NCBI RefSeq assembly: GCF_003933735.1
Contig: NZ_RSED01000012.1
Span: 78,422 to 142,421 of the forward strand
Source of the DNA: Aquabacterium soli
GTDB taxonomy: Bacteria; Pseudomonadota; Gammaproteobacteria; Burkholderiales; Burkholderiaceae_C
Length of the DNA stretch: 64,000 nucleotides
Reading direction: 5' to 3'
In this document: in pieces, positions 1 through 9,935 of the stretch
How positions within the stretch are numbered: the stretch's first letter is position 1
Layout of the letters: each line of letters starts with the position of its first letter
Position numbers and translations under genes: made by a program
Notes under the pieces: generated by a model
Databases searched by the model: none
The model's input: only the letters and a program-made list of their open reading frames with translations
Told to the model about the DNA's origin: nothing

Positions 1-983
1 ACATGCCCAAGCACGCGGTCTACCTGTGGACGCTGCCCATGTTCCATTGCAACGGCTGGTGTTTCCCGTGGACGGTGGCCGCGCGCGCCGGTGTGAACGT
101 GTGCCTGCGCAAGGTCGAGCCCAAGGCGGTGTTCGACGCGATCCGTGAGCACAAGGTCAGCCACTACTGCGGTGCGCCCATCGTGCACGCCGGTCTGGTC
201 AATGCCCCGGACGAACTCAAGCAGGGCATCGGCCACCCCGTCAAGGCCATGGTGGCCGGGGCTGCGCCGCCGGCCGCGATGATCGAGGGCATGGAGCGGC
301 TGGGGTTCGATCTGACCCACGTGTACGGCCTGACCGAGGTCTACGGCCCCGCGGCCGTCTGCGTGCAGCACGATGCCTGGGACAGCCTGGACGTGGGCGA
401 GCGGGCCCGCCTGAACGCGCGCCAGGGCGTCAACTACCACCTGCAGCGCGGCGTGACGGTGATGGACCCGTTGACCATGCAGCCCGTGCCTGCCGATGGC
501 GAAACCATGGGCGAGATCATGTTCCGCGGCAACATCGCGATGAAGGGCTACCTGAAGAACCCACGCGCCACGCAGGAGGCCTTTGCGGGGGGCTGGTTTC
601 ATTCAGGCGATCTGGCCGTGCAGTACCCCGATGGCTACGTCAAGATCAAGGACCGCAGCAAGGACATCATCATCTCGGGCGGCGAGAACATCTCGTCCAT
701 CGAGGTGGAGGACGTGCTCTACCGGCACCCGGCAGTGCTGGCCGCGGCCGTGGTGGCCAAACCCGACGAGAAGTGGGGCGAGACGCCCTGTGCCTTCGTG
801 GAGACCAAGGCCGGCGCCACCGTGACGCCCGAAGAGCTGATCGCCCACTGCCGCCAGCACCTGGCGGGCTTCAAGGTGCCGCGCGCGGTGGTGTTCGGGG
901 AGCTGCCCAAGACCTCGACCGGCAAGATCCAGAAGTTCGAGCTGCGCAAGAAGGCGGGGTCGAAGGGCGCGATCGACGCCTGA
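1..983 (+). CDS. AMP-forming acyl-CoA synthetase, 3' part (start lies before the window)
   Basis: This is the C-terminal 326 or so residues of an ANL-superfamily fatty acyl-CoA ligase, which adenylates a carboxylic acid with ATP and transfers it to CoA. Counting from the ATG at base 3 (probably an internal Met), the adenylation motif YGLTE is at 108-112, SGD at 201-203, the hinge KDRSKD at 216-221, the GGENISS motif near 226-232, and the catalytic lysine loop PKTSTGK at 302-308. The missing N-terminus should hold the P-loop-like TSGTTG motif. The overall pattern resembles medium- or long-chain ligases of the AlkK/DmdB type, but chain length cannot be read from sequence. A short GGCCC/GGGCC hairpin lies just after the stop. 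Confidence 0.93.
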   Translation, partial: MPKHAVYLWTLPMFHCNGWCFPWTVAARAGVNVCLRKVEPKAVFDAIREHKVSHYCGAPIVHAGLVNAPDELKQGIGHPVKAMVAGAAPPAAMIEGMERLGFDLTHVYGLTEVYGPAAVCVQHDAWDSLDVGERARLNARQGVNYHLQRGVTVMDPLTMQPVPADGETMGEIMFRGNIAMKGYLKNPRATQEAFAGGWFHSGDLAVQYPDGYVKIKDRSKDIIISGGENISSIEVEDVLYRHPAVLAAAVVAKPDEKWGETPCAFVETKAGATVTPEELIAHCRQHLAGFKVPRAVVFGELPKTSTGKIQKFELRKKAGSKGAIDA

Positions 984-1034
984 ACCGGACGGCCCTCCCG
1001 GGCCATCGCGTCGGCCAGTCAGTCAGGCCCCGCT

Positions 1035-1568
1035 TCAGGCCAGGGTGCCGCCGCGGCCCCCAGCCCGGCTGAGCGCTGCAGAAATCACCGCGGGCAAGGC
1101 GCCCAGATCGGCCAGCGCGCCATCGGCCGGATCTGCGTGGTCGATCCTTGCTGCGATGTGGGCCGGGTCATTGAACAGCACGCGGGTGGACCCGTCGGGC
1201 AGGCTTTGCAGCAGCACGCGCCACGGCAAATCCATCGTGCGGGAATCAGCGGCCTGGAAAATAGGGGTGTGGCCGTCGTGACGGCCCAGCACCAGCACCC
1301 GTGTACCGCCCGTGTCGGCCATCTGCTCCGCGCCCTGGCCGGCTGACGTGCCAGAGGCCACGTCAGCCACCACCGGCATGCCTTGGGCACGCGCAGCACG
1401 TTGCAGTTGTTTCACGGCCTGGTCCAGCGGCAGGCGACTGGTCATGGAAACCCAGCCCTGGCGCTCCAGGTCGGATTCAGGCGCCTCGCGGTCGAGGGAA
1501 GGCCATTGCCCTGCGGCCATCAGCACCAGGGCCATGCAACCGCTCATCCAGTATCTCGACATGCGCAT
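1035..1568 (-). CDS. DUF302-domain protein, exported or membrane-anchored
   Basis: The product is 177 aa. A hydrophobic stretch at about residues 8-20 is followed by a mature domain that I recognise as DUF302: an LPLDQAV helix, then a VLVLGRHDG strand, TPIF, a DLPWRVL strand and an FNDPAHIA motif. DUF302 proteins are small, mostly uncharacterised and often periplasmic. The Cys near residue 11 precedes rather than follows the hydrophobic run, so this is not a clean lipobox. The start is well supported by GGAGGT seven bases upstream. The gene is divergent from the potassium channel gene, with 79 bp between the starts. Function is unknown. Confidence 0.75.
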   Translation of the reverse strand: MRMSRYWMSGCMALVLMAAGQWPSLDREAPESDLERQGWVSMTSRLPLDQAVKQLQRAARAQGMPVVADVASGTSAGQGAEQMADTGGTRVLVLGRHDGHTPIFQAADSRTMDLPWRVLLQSLPDGSTRVLFNDPAHIAARIDHADPADGALADLGALPAVISAALSRAGGRGGTLA

Positions 1569-1647
1569 CGGGGCACCTCCATGCTACAAGTTCAGTAGAT
1601 GGAGGCAAGCAGCGGAAGTTCAAGGCTATCCTCGTTTCATTACGTAA

Positions 1648-2544
1648 ATGCAGACCCGCACCATGCTGAACAGAGGCTCATTCCCGGACAGTGCGCTCGA
1701 CAAGCCCCAGGGAGGGTGGCGCGAACGGCTCTACATCATCATCTTCGAGGCGGACACCGCGGCGGGGCGACGCTTCGACCAGGCACTGATCCTGATCATC
1801 CTGTTCAGCGTGGGGGTGGTGATCATGGACAGCGTGAAACCCTACGGCGGGCGCCTAAACCTGCCGCTCGCCTCACTCGAATGGCTGTTCACGGCCGTGT
1901 TCACCGTGGAGTACGTGCTGCGCCTGCTGTGCGTGCGCCGGCCATTGGCCTACGCCACCAGCTTCTTCGGCATCATCGACCTGCTGTCCACCCTGCCCGC
2001 CTACCTGGCCCTGCTGGTGCCCGAGGCCCATGCGCTGATCGACGTGCGCATCCTGCGCCTGCTGCGCGTGTTCCGCATCTTCAAGCTCACGGGCTACGTG
2101 GCCGAGTACACCTCGCTGGGCCGGGCGCTCAAGGCCAGCCAGCGCAAGATCCTGGTGTTCCTGTCCTTCGTGCTGATGGTGGTGCTGGTGATGGGCTCGC
2201 TGATGTACGTGGTCGAAGGGCCCGAGCACGGCTTCACCAGCATCCCCACGTCCATGTACTGGGCCGTGACCACGATGACCACGGTGGGCTTCGGCGACAT
2301 CACCCCCCGCACCGACCTGGGCCGGCTGATCTCGTCGCTGATGATGCTGCTGGGCTGGGGCGTGCTGGCCGTGCCCACGGGCATCGTCACCGCCGAGATG
2401 AGCGCCCAGCGCCAGCAGGCGGGCCCGGGCGGCCCCACACGCACCTGCCGCGCCTGCTCGACCGGCGGCCACCCGGTGTACGCCAGCTTCTGCTGGCGCT
2501 GCGGCGCGGCCCTGCCGGAAGACACAGACCCGCCCGGCGCCTGA
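1648..2544 (+). CDS. Voltage-gated potassium channel (six-TM ion transporter family) with C-terminal zinc ribbon
   Basis: The product is 298 aa. Six membrane segments can be placed: S1 near 45-62, S2 near 77-95, S3 near 104-124, an arginine-rich S4 voltage sensor at 134-147 (R at every third or fourth position), S5 near 167-189 and the pore helix and S6 at 200-250. The K+ selectivity filter TVGFGD is at 212-217. The short cytoplasmic tail carries two CxxC pairs (C267/C270 and C282/C285), which form a zinc-ribbon-like knuckle not needed for a basic Kch channel. Start alternatives are ATG 1648 and ATG 1663; neither has a strong ribosome site. It acts in the inner membrane, setting membrane potential or K+ flux. 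Confidence 0.9.
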   Translation: MQTRTMLNRGSFPDSALDKPQGGWRERLYIIIFEADTAAGRRFDQALILIILFSVGVVIMDSVKPYGGRLNLPLASLEWLFTAVFTVEYVLRLLCVRRPLAYATSFFGIIDLLSTLPAYLALLVPEAHALIDVRILRLLRVFRIFKLTGYVAEYTSLGRALKASQRKILVFLSFVLMVVLVMGSLMYVVEGPEHGFTSIPTSMYWAVTTMTTVGFGDITPRTDLGRLISSLMMLLGWGVLAVPTGIVTAEMSAQRQQAGPGGPTRTCRACSTGGHPVYASFCWRCGAALPEDTDPPGA

Positions 2545-2679
2545 CACCGCTGGCCGCTTTTCCGCTTTTGCAAACCGGGATGTCGGTCTTGGCACCTGCC
2601 CGACAGGACTGTCCGGCCCTTGGGTGCTTATGATGGCGCCACACACCCATTTCCCCAAGATTCCCACAAGGACAAGCCC

Positions 2680-3798
<1,119 letters not shown>

Positions 3799-3829
3799 GC
3801 CTGGTCCGCGATCTGAAAGAAGCAGCACC

Positions 3830-4684
3830 ATGATCGACACCCTCAGCGAACACAGCTGCTTCGGCGGCACGCAGGGCTTTTACAAGCACCACTCGAACGC
3901 CATCGGCCTGCCGATGAAGTTCTCGGTGTACCAACCCCCGCAGGCCCTGGCCGAAGGGGCGCCAGCCTTGCCGGTGCTGCTCTACCTGGCCGGCCTGACC
4001 TGTACCGAAGAGACCTTCATGATCAAGGCCGGGGCGCAGCAGTACGCCGCGCAGCACGGCCTGATCCTGGTCGCACCCGATACCAGCCCGCGCGACACCG
4101 GCATCCCCGAGGCCGACGCGGCCTGGGATTTCGGCACCGCGGCAGGCTTCTACCTGGACGCCATCCAGGCGCCCTGGCACAAGCACTGGCGCATGGAGAG
4201 CTACCTCACGCTGGAACTGCTGCCCCTGGTGCTGGACCGCTTCAAGGGCCGTGAAGACCGCGTCGGCATCTTCGGCCATTCGATGGGGGGCCACGGCGCG
4301 CTGACCCTGGCGCTGAAGTACCCCGAGCTGTTCCACAGCGTGTCGGCCTTCGCTCCGATCGCCGCGCCCAGCCAGTGCCCCTGGGGGCGCAAGGCCTTCA
4401 CGGGCTACCTGGGCGCGGACACCAGCAGCTGGCGCAGGCACGACGCCACCGAGCTGGTCAACGATGGCGGCTACTGCCCGCCGATCCTGATCGACCAGGG
4501 CCTGGGCGACAAGTTCCTGGCCGACCAGCTGCACCCGCACCTGTTCGAAAACGCCTGCCGGCAGATGGGGCAACCCCTGACCCTGCGACGGCATGCCGGC
4601 TACGACCATGGCTACTACTTCATCTCGACCTTCATGCGTGATCACATCGAACACCATGCGGCCACGCTGAAAGCCACGCCATGA
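3830..4684 (+). CDS. fghA: S-formylglutathione hydrolase
   Basis: The 284-aa esterase-D-type alpha/beta hydrolase splits S-formylglutathione into formate and glutathione, the second step after FrmA. The nucleophile is S151 in GHSMGGH (149-155); D227 in GLGDKF and H260 in GYDHGYY complete the triad. The N-terminal HSCFGGTQGFYKH block is typical of the family. The gene ends in ATGA, overlapping the next start by 4 bp, so the following acyl-CoA ligase is translationally coupled. ATG 3830 gives the expected length. Confidence 0.97.
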   Translation: MIDTLSEHSCFGGTQGFYKHHSNAIGLPMKFSVYQPPQALAEGAPALPVLLYLAGLTCTEETFMIKAGAQQYAAQHGLILVAPDTSPRDTGIPEADAAWDFGTAAGFYLDAIQAPWHKHWRMESYLTLELLPLVLDRFKGREDRVGIFGHSMGGHGALTLALKYPELFHSVSAFAPIAAPSQCPWGRKAFTGYLGADTSSWRRHDATELVNDGGYCPPILIDQGLGDKFLADQLHPHLFENACRQMGQPLTLRRHAGYDHGYYFISTFMRDHIEHHAATLKATP

Positions 4685-6225
4685 ACCTGTACACCGCGAT
4701 CCAGGCCGCGCTGCCGGCCCAGCCGGACGAGCCCGCCATCCTCACCGATGACGGGCTGGTCTACTCCTGGCGCGACCTGGACGAGGCCACGGCCATGCTG
4801 GCCAACCTGCTGGGCAGCCTCAAGCTGCGTGGCACCGGCGGGCGCCCGCCGGTGGTGGCCGCGCACGTCGATAAATCCGTCGAGGCGCTGCTGCTGTACC
4901 TGGCCACCCTGCGCGCCGGCGCCGTCTTCCTGCCGCTGAACCCGGCCTACCGGGCCGCGGAGCTGGACTACTTCGTCGAGGATGCGCGGCCCGCCGTGCT
5001 GGTGTGCCGCTCCGACGACCTTGACTGGGTGACCCCGCTGGCGGCACACCGCAACGTGGGGCACCTGTTCACCCTGAACGACACGAGAACGGGAAGTCTG
5101 CTCACCCACGCCGCGCAGATGGCGCGCCACCACGAGGTGGCCGTGCGCCAGCCCGACGACCTGGCCGCCATCCTGTACACATCGGGCACCACCGGCCGCA
5201 GCAAGGGCGCCCAGCTCAGCCACGGCAACCTGCTGAGCAACGCGCGCACCCTGCTGCGCCACTGGGACTGGCGCACCGACGACGTGCTGGTGCACGCCCT
5301 GCCCATCTTCCACATCCATGGCCTGTTCGTGGCTGGGCACTGCGCCCTGCTGTCGGGCACGCCCATGCGCTGGATCGGCAAGTTCGACGCGGCCAAGGTG
5401 ATCGCGCAGATCAAGGATGCCCAGGGGCCCCGTGCCACCGTGTTCATGGCCGTGCCCACCATGTACGGCCGCCTGCTGGCCGATGGCGGACTCACGCCGC
5501 AGGCCAGCGCACACATGCGCGTGTTCATCAGTGGCTCGGCGCCCTTGTCGGCCGCCGCGGCCGATGCCTTCCTGCACGCCACCGGCCACGCCATCCTGGA
5601 GCGCTACGGCATGAGCGAGACCGGCATGCTGTGCTCCAACCCCTGCCGCAGCGCCGAGGGTGCCCGCCTGCCCGGCAGCGTGGGCCGCGCCCTGCCGGGC
5701 GTAGGCGTGCGCGTGGTGGACGACCACGGCCACCCCAGCCCGCAGGGCGATGCCGGCCACGTGGAAGTGCGCGGACCGAATGTGTTCAAGGGTTATCTGG
5801 GCATGCCCGACAAGACCCGCGAGGCCTTCACGCGCGACGGCTGGTTCCGCACCGGCGATGTCGGCCGCATCGACGAGAACGGTTATGTGCACCTGGTGGG
5901 CCGCGCACGCGACCTGATCATCACCGGCGGCTTCAACGTCTACCCGGCCGAGGTCGAGACCCACCTGGACCGCCTGCCCGGCGTGGTCGAATCCGCCGTG
6001 ATCGGCGTGCCGCACCCGGATTTCGGCGAAGGCGTGCTCGGCGTGCTGGTCACGCCCAAGGGCGTGGCGCTCGATGAAGCCGCCCTGCTGGCCTCGCTCA
6101 AGGACACCATCGCCGGCTTCAAGGTGCCCAAGCGCCTGGTCTTCGTGGACGACCTGCCCCGCACTGCCATGGGCAAGGTGCAGAAGAACGTGCTGCAGCA
6201 GCAGTACCGCCACACTTTCGATTGA
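4681..6225 (+). CDS. Malonyl-CoA synthetase-like acyl-CoA ligase (ANL superfamily)
   Basis: The 514-aa ATP-dependent ligase has all ANL motifs: YTSGTTGRSKG at 166-176, RYGMSETG at 308-315, TGD at 391-393, GRARD at 407-411, ITGGFNVYPAE at 414-424, and a C-terminal PRTAMGKVQK with the catalytic lysine. The segments HALPIFHIHGLF, RVFISGSAPL and GPNVFKGYLGMPDKT resemble MatB malonyl-CoA synthetases more than fatty acyl ligases, so malonate or methylmalonate is the best guess for substrate; I did not verify the carboxylate-binding arginines. It overlaps the formylglutathione hydrolase gene by 4 bp and lies 12 bp before an NCS2 permease gene, which suggests one transcript from frmA onwards. Confidence 0.85.
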   Translation: MNLYTAIQAALPAQPDEPAILTDDGLVYSWRDLDEATAMLANLLGSLKLRGTGGRPPVVAAHVDKSVEALLLYLATLRAGAVFLPLNPAYRAAELDYFVEDARPAVLVCRSDDLDWVTPLAAHRNVGHLFTLNDTRTGSLLTHAAQMARHHEVAVRQPDDLAAILYTSGTTGRSKGAQLSHGNLLSNARTLLRHWDWRTDDVLVHALPIFHIHGLFVAGHCALLSGTPMRWIGKFDAAKVIAQIKDAQGPRATVFMAVPTMYGRLLADGGLTPQASAHMRVFISGSAPLSAAAADAFLHATGHAILERYGMSETGMLCSNPCRSAEGARLPGSVGRALPGVGVRVVDDHGHPSPQGDAGHVEVRGPNVFKGYLGMPDKTREAFTRDGWFRTGDVGRIDENGYVHLVGRARDLIITGGFNVYPAEVETHLDRLPGVVESAVIGVPHPDFGEGVLGVLVTPKGVALDEAALLASLKDTIAGFKVPKRLVFVDDLPRTAMGKVQKNVLQQQYRHTFD

Positions 6226-6237
6226 GCTTTCACCGCC

Positions 6238-7521
6238 ATGTTGCGATTTTTCAGCTGGACCCCAAGGCCGTCTGACGGGACTGTCGTCGCGCCCGACGAG
6301 CGCCTCCCCTGGCCACCGACCATCGCCATGGGCATCCAGCACGTGGTCGCCATGTTCGGCTCCACGGTGCTGGCGCCCATCCTCATGGGGTTCGATCCGA
6401 ACATCGCGGTGCTGATGAGTGGCATCGGCACGCTCATCTTCTTCCTGGTGACGAAAGGCAAGGTGCCGAGCTACCTGGGCTCGAGCTTCGCGTTCATCGG
6501 CGTGGTCATCGCGGCCACCGGCTACGCCGGCACCGGGCCGAACACCAACATCGGCCCCGCACTGGGCGGGATCATCCTGTGCGGGCTGGTCTACACGCTC
6601 ATCGGGTTCGCCGTCCAGGTGGCGGGTTCCGGGTGGATCGAGCGCTTCACACCACCCGTGGTCACCGGCACCATCGTCGCGGTCATCGGGTTGAACCTGG
6701 CCGCCATCCCCATCAAGAACATGGCATCCAGCCACTTCGATGCCTGGATGCAGCTGGTGAGCTTTGCCAGCGTGGCCCTGGTGGCCGTGTTCACCCGGGG
6801 CATGCTGCAGCGCCTGCTGATCCTCGTGGGCCTGATCGTGGCCAGCCTGGTGTACGCGGTGCTGACCAACGGCCTGGGCCTGGGCAAGCCGGTGGACCTC
6901 AGCGGCATCATCGCGGCACCCTGGTTCGGATTGCCTGCACTCCACGCCCCCGTGTTCACGGGCAATGCGGCGCTGCTCATCGTGCCTGTCGTGGTCATCC
7001 TCGTGGCCGAGAACCTGGGGCACATCAAGGCCGTCACGGCCATGACCGGCCGGGACATCGATCGCTACATGGGCCGCGCCTTCATCGGCGACGGGGTCGC
7101 GACGATGGTCAGCGGTGCGGCCGGGGGCACCGGCGTCACCACCTATGCCGAGAACATCGGCGTGATGGCCGCCACCAAGATCTATTCGACCGCGGTGTTC
7201 GTGGTCGCTGCGCTGGTGGCCATCCTGCTGGGCTTCTCGCCGAAGTTCGGCGCCGTGATCCAGGCGATCCCGCTGCCGGTGATGGGCGGCGTCTCGATCG
7301 TGGTGTTCGGGCTCATCGCCGTGGCCGGCGCCAAGATCTGGGTCGACAACAAGGTCGATTTCTCGGACAACCGCAACCTGATGGTCGCGGCAATCCCGCT
7401 CGTGCTGGGCACCGGTGGTTTCGCCCTGCACTTCGGCAGCTTCGAGCTGGGTGGCATCGGTACCGCCACCTTCTCGGCCATCATCCTCTACGCGCTGCTC
7501 AGTTGGGGCAAGGACCGCTGA
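6238..7521 (+). CDS. NCS2-family uracil/xanthine permease
   Basis: The 427-aa inner-membrane symporter has about 12-14 hydrophobic segments and matches the UraA/RutG type of nucleobase:cation symporter-2: an N-terminal MGIQHVVAMFGSTVLAP helix, a central AENLGH motif holding the substrate-binding acidic residue (near 257-262) and the GGTGVTTYAENIGVM block (near 297-311). These features point to uracil or another oxo-pyrimidine as substrate, taken up with protons. It starts 12 bp after the ligase gene and probably shares its transcript. No pyrimidine catabolism genes are beside it. Confidence 0.92.
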   Translation: MLRFFSWTPRPSDGTVVAPDERLPWPPTIAMGIQHVVAMFGSTVLAPILMGFDPNIAVLMSGIGTLIFFLVTKGKVPSYLGSSFAFIGVVIAATGYAGTGPNTNIGPALGGIILCGLVYTLIGFAVQVAGSGWIERFTPPVVTGTIVAVIGLNLAAIPIKNMASSHFDAWMQLVSFASVALVAVFTRGMLQRLLILVGLIVASLVYAVLTNGLGLGKPVDLSGIIAAPWFGLPALHAPVFTGNAALLIVPVVVILVAENLGHIKAVTAMTGRDIDRYMGRAFIGDGVATMVSGAAGGTGVTTYAENIGVMAATKIYSTAVFVVAALVAILLGFSPKFGAVIQAIPLPVMGGVSIVVFGLIAVAGAKIWVDNKVDFSDNRNLMVAAIPLVLGTGGFALHFGSFELGGIGTATFSAIILYALLSWGKDR

Positions 7522-7557
7522 CCCTGTGCCGCGCGGGGTGACTGCGACCGCTGAGCC

Positions 7558-7869
7558 TCACAAAAGCCTTGTTCTGGCCAGCAGCCACCAGACCAGGGGC
7601 CAGAACACGGTGTTCACGACATCGTGAAGGCTCGCCCGCCATCGCCAGTGACCGAGGCTGCGGAAGTCATCGCGCATGTCGAGCAACTCGCCCACCGCCG
7701 CGACCAGCACCACGGCGCCCAGGGGCCACAAGGACTTGAGCCTGCGGCGATGCACGACCGCGATGATCAGGAAGACCGTCAGCCCCACGTAGATGTGAAG
7801 CGCGTCTTTTGAAAGCCCCGAGAAACCGACGATCGCGAGCTTGATGGATTGGATGGCGGATGTTTCCAC
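7558..7869 (-). CDS. Small integral membrane protein, unknown function
   Basis: The product is 103 aa with three likely membrane segments (about residues 22-40, 45-62 and 82-97), a basic cytoplasmic RRRLK loop and a conserved-looking GELLDMRDDF loop. I recognise this only as a common uncharacterised membrane protein type. The start is GTG 7869, with only a weak ribosome site. It converges with the NCS2 permease gene and is divergent from the MarR-GNAT gene. No function can be inferred. Confidence 0.6.
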   Translation of the reverse strand: METSAIQSIKLAIVGFSGLSKDALHIYVGLTVFLIIAVVHRRRLKSLWPLGAVVLVAAVGELLDMRDDFRSLGHWRWRASLHDVVNTVFWPLVWWLLARTRLL

Positions 7870-7996
7870 GGGCCTGCGCTAATGCCTTGAAAAAGCCATT
7901 ATCCAGGGAGCCCCTCAGTGCCCATGGCGCGCTCAGCGGCCTTGCTTGGTCAACTATTTACTTGCCAAAAGCAATCAATTGTCGCACGATGTGCAG

Positions 7997-8968
7997 ATGG
8001 AATCCATCGACCGCATCGAAGCCGTGCGCCGCTTCAACCGCTTCTACACCCGCCGCATCGGGGTGCTCAACGAGGTCCTGCTGGACTCCGACTTCAACCT
8101 CACGGAGTGCCGCATCCTCTGGGAACTGGCTCACGTGGAAGAGCCTGGCGGCATCACCGCCACGGCGCTCGGGCAGGTGCTCGATCTGGACGCCGGCTAC
8201 CTCAGCCGGGTGCTGCGCGCCCTGAAGGAGCGCAAGCTGGTGAAGGCCCGCCGAAGCGAGGACGACGCCCGCCAGTCACTGCTGCAACTCACACCCGCCG
8301 GCCGCCGTGCCTTTGCACCCTTGAACAGCCGTTCGCAGCAACAGGTCGACGCCTTGCTCAGCCGCTTGAGCGATGGGCAGCAGGCCGACCTGCTGCAGGC
8401 TTTCCAACGCGTACAGATGCTGCTGGACGAGCCCGGCGACAAGCCCGCGAAAGGCAGCTTCATCCTGCGGCCACACCGCCCGGGCGACATGGGCTGGCTG
8501 GTGTCGCGGCACGGCGCGCTCTATGCCCGCGACCACCAATGGGACATGCGCTTCGAAGCGCTGGTGGCCCGCATCGCCGCGGACTTCATCGACCACTTCG
8601 ATGCGCGCCGCGAGGCCTGCTGGATCGCCGAACGCGACGGCGTCAACATCGGCTGCGTGTGCCTGGTGCAGGCCCGCGATGAAACATCAAGACAGGCCAT
8701 CGAGGGCACCGCCCAGTTGCGGCTGCTGCTGGTTGAGCCGTCTGCCCGCGGCCTGGGCCTGGGAGAGCGGCTCGTCGCCGAATGCCACAGGTTTGCGCGA
8801 GAGGCCGGTTACCGCCGTGTGCGTCTCGGGACAGACAGCCTCCTGACCGGCGCCCGCCACATCTACAGCAAGGCGGGTTACCGACTCATCTCCAGCGCGC
8901 CCCACCACAGTTTCGGACAGGACCTGGTCAGCGAGATGTGGGAGCTGGACCTCACGGGCATCGCCTGA
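7997..8968 (+). CDS. MarR-type winged helix fused to GNAT acetyltransferase
   Basis: The product is 323 aa. Residues 1-145 form a MarR-like winged-helix DNA-binding domain (recognition region near GYLSRVLRALKERKLV at 67-82). Residues 155-320 form a GNAT N-acetyltransferase domain with the acetyl-CoA loop RGLGLG at 251-256 and the terminal YSKAGYRL motif at 290-297. This domain order is a known bifunctional family; the acetylated substrate is not known. The frame is open from 7946, but ATG 7997 gives the usual MESIDRIEAVR start. AT-rich sequence at 7945-7990 just upstream contains an imperfect TTGCTTGG/CCAAAAGCAA inverted repeat that could be an autoregulatory operator. Confidence 0.9.
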   Translation: MESIDRIEAVRRFNRFYTRRIGVLNEVLLDSDFNLTECRILWELAHVEEPGGITATALGQVLDLDAGYLSRVLRALKERKLVKARRSEDDARQSLLQLTPAGRRAFAPLNSRSQQQVDALLSRLSDGQQADLLQAFQRVQMLLDEPGDKPAKGSFILRPHRPGDMGWLVSRHGALYARDHQWDMRFEALVARIAADFIDHFDARREACWIAERDGVNIGCVCLVQARDETSRQAIEGTAQLRLLLVEPSARGLGLGERLVAECHRFAREAGYRRVRLGTDSLLTGARHIYSKAGYRLISSAPHHSFGQDLVSEMWELDLTGIA

Positions 8969-9162
8969 AGACAGGTGGCGGCACAGGCCTGCAAAAAGCT
9001 GTCTCACGTCAAGCCAGGCGCTTGATCTGCGTGCTAATTTAGTGCCTGACGAAGACACGCGCCTGGACCGCTGCACGTCCACGCCGCCCTTCCCCTGCTG
9101 GTTCAAGACATCTCCGCTTCCACAACCACACGATCGCCACGAGCGACCGAGGAGCCCCCGCG

Positions 9163-9921
9163 ATGAACATCCCCTCCCTCAAGGACAGCGTCAGCCCCGA
9201 AGAATGGCAGCTGCGCACCGACCTGGCCGCCTGCTACCGACTGGTGGCGCTGTATGGCTGGAGCGACCTGGTCTTCACGCACATCTCGGCCCGCATCCCG
9301 GGGCCCGAACACCACTTCCTGATCAACCCCTACGGACTGATGTTCGACGAGATCACGGCGTCCAGCCTGGTCAAGGTGGACCAGGATTGCAACAAGCTCA
9401 GCGAATCGCCCTTCCCCGTCAACCCGGCCGGCTTCACCATCCACAGCGCGGTGCATGCCGTGCGCGAGGATGCCGGCTGCGTGCTGCACACGCACACGCG
9501 CGCCGGGGTGGGTGTGTCGGCGCAGAAGGCCGGCGTGCTGCCCATCTCGCAGCAGAGCACCTTCGTGCTGGCCTCGCTGGCGTACCACGAGTACGAAGGC
9601 GTGGCCTTCCGCGAAGACGAGAAGCCACGCCTGCAGGCCGATCTGGGCGAGGCCAACTTCCTGATGCTGCGCAACCATGGCCTGCTGACCGTGGGCCGCA
9701 CCGTGGCCGATGCCTTCCTGAGCATGTACGTGTTCGAAAGCACCTGCCAGATTCAGCTGGCGGCGCAGTCGGGCGGCGCGGAGCTGACACAGGTGCACCC
9801 GCAGATCGTGCAGGGCGTGGGCCATGCCATGAAAGTGCAGACAGGCGGCATGGGGGGCGCCTTCGTGTGGCCCTCGCTGATCCGCAAGGTCGAGCGCCAG
9901 GCGCCTGACTACAAGAACTGA
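9163..9921 (+). CDS. Class II aldolase/adducin-family protein
   Basis: The product is 252 aa, a single class II aldolase/adducin domain. The zinc site is visible in the HTHTRAGVG motif (residues 107-115), with a third histidine in LRNHGLL (residues 168-174). Relatives include fuculose-phosphate aldolase and many proteins with no known aldol substrate; the near-complete match in domain layout does not say which reaction is catalysed. The start follows GAGGAGCCCCCGCG, a good ribosome site. A gene for an anchored unknown protein follows 14 bp downstream. Confidence 0.9.
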   Translation: MNIPSLKDSVSPEEWQLRTDLAACYRLVALYGWSDLVFTHISARIPGPEHHFLINPYGLMFDEITASSLVKVDQDCNKLSESPFPVNPAGFTIHSAVHAVREDAGCVLHTHTRAGVGVSAQKAGVLPISQQSTFVLASLAYHEYEGVAFREDEKPRLQADLGEANFLMLRNHGLLTVGRTVADAFLSMYVFESTCQIQLAAQSGGAELTQVHPQIVQGVGHAMKVQTGGMGGAFVWPSLIRKVERQAPDYKN

Positions 9922-9935
9922 GCAGGCCTGCACGC

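Noticed and set aside
985..1006. GGCCC/GGGCC hairpin after the first gene as a terminator
   Set aside because: The stem is only 5 bp and lacks a T-tract in either direction.
4642..7431. Long open frame (929 codons) on the minus strand
   Set aside because: It is antisense to the ligase and permease genes and is His/Asp/Gln-rich low-complexity shadow sequence.
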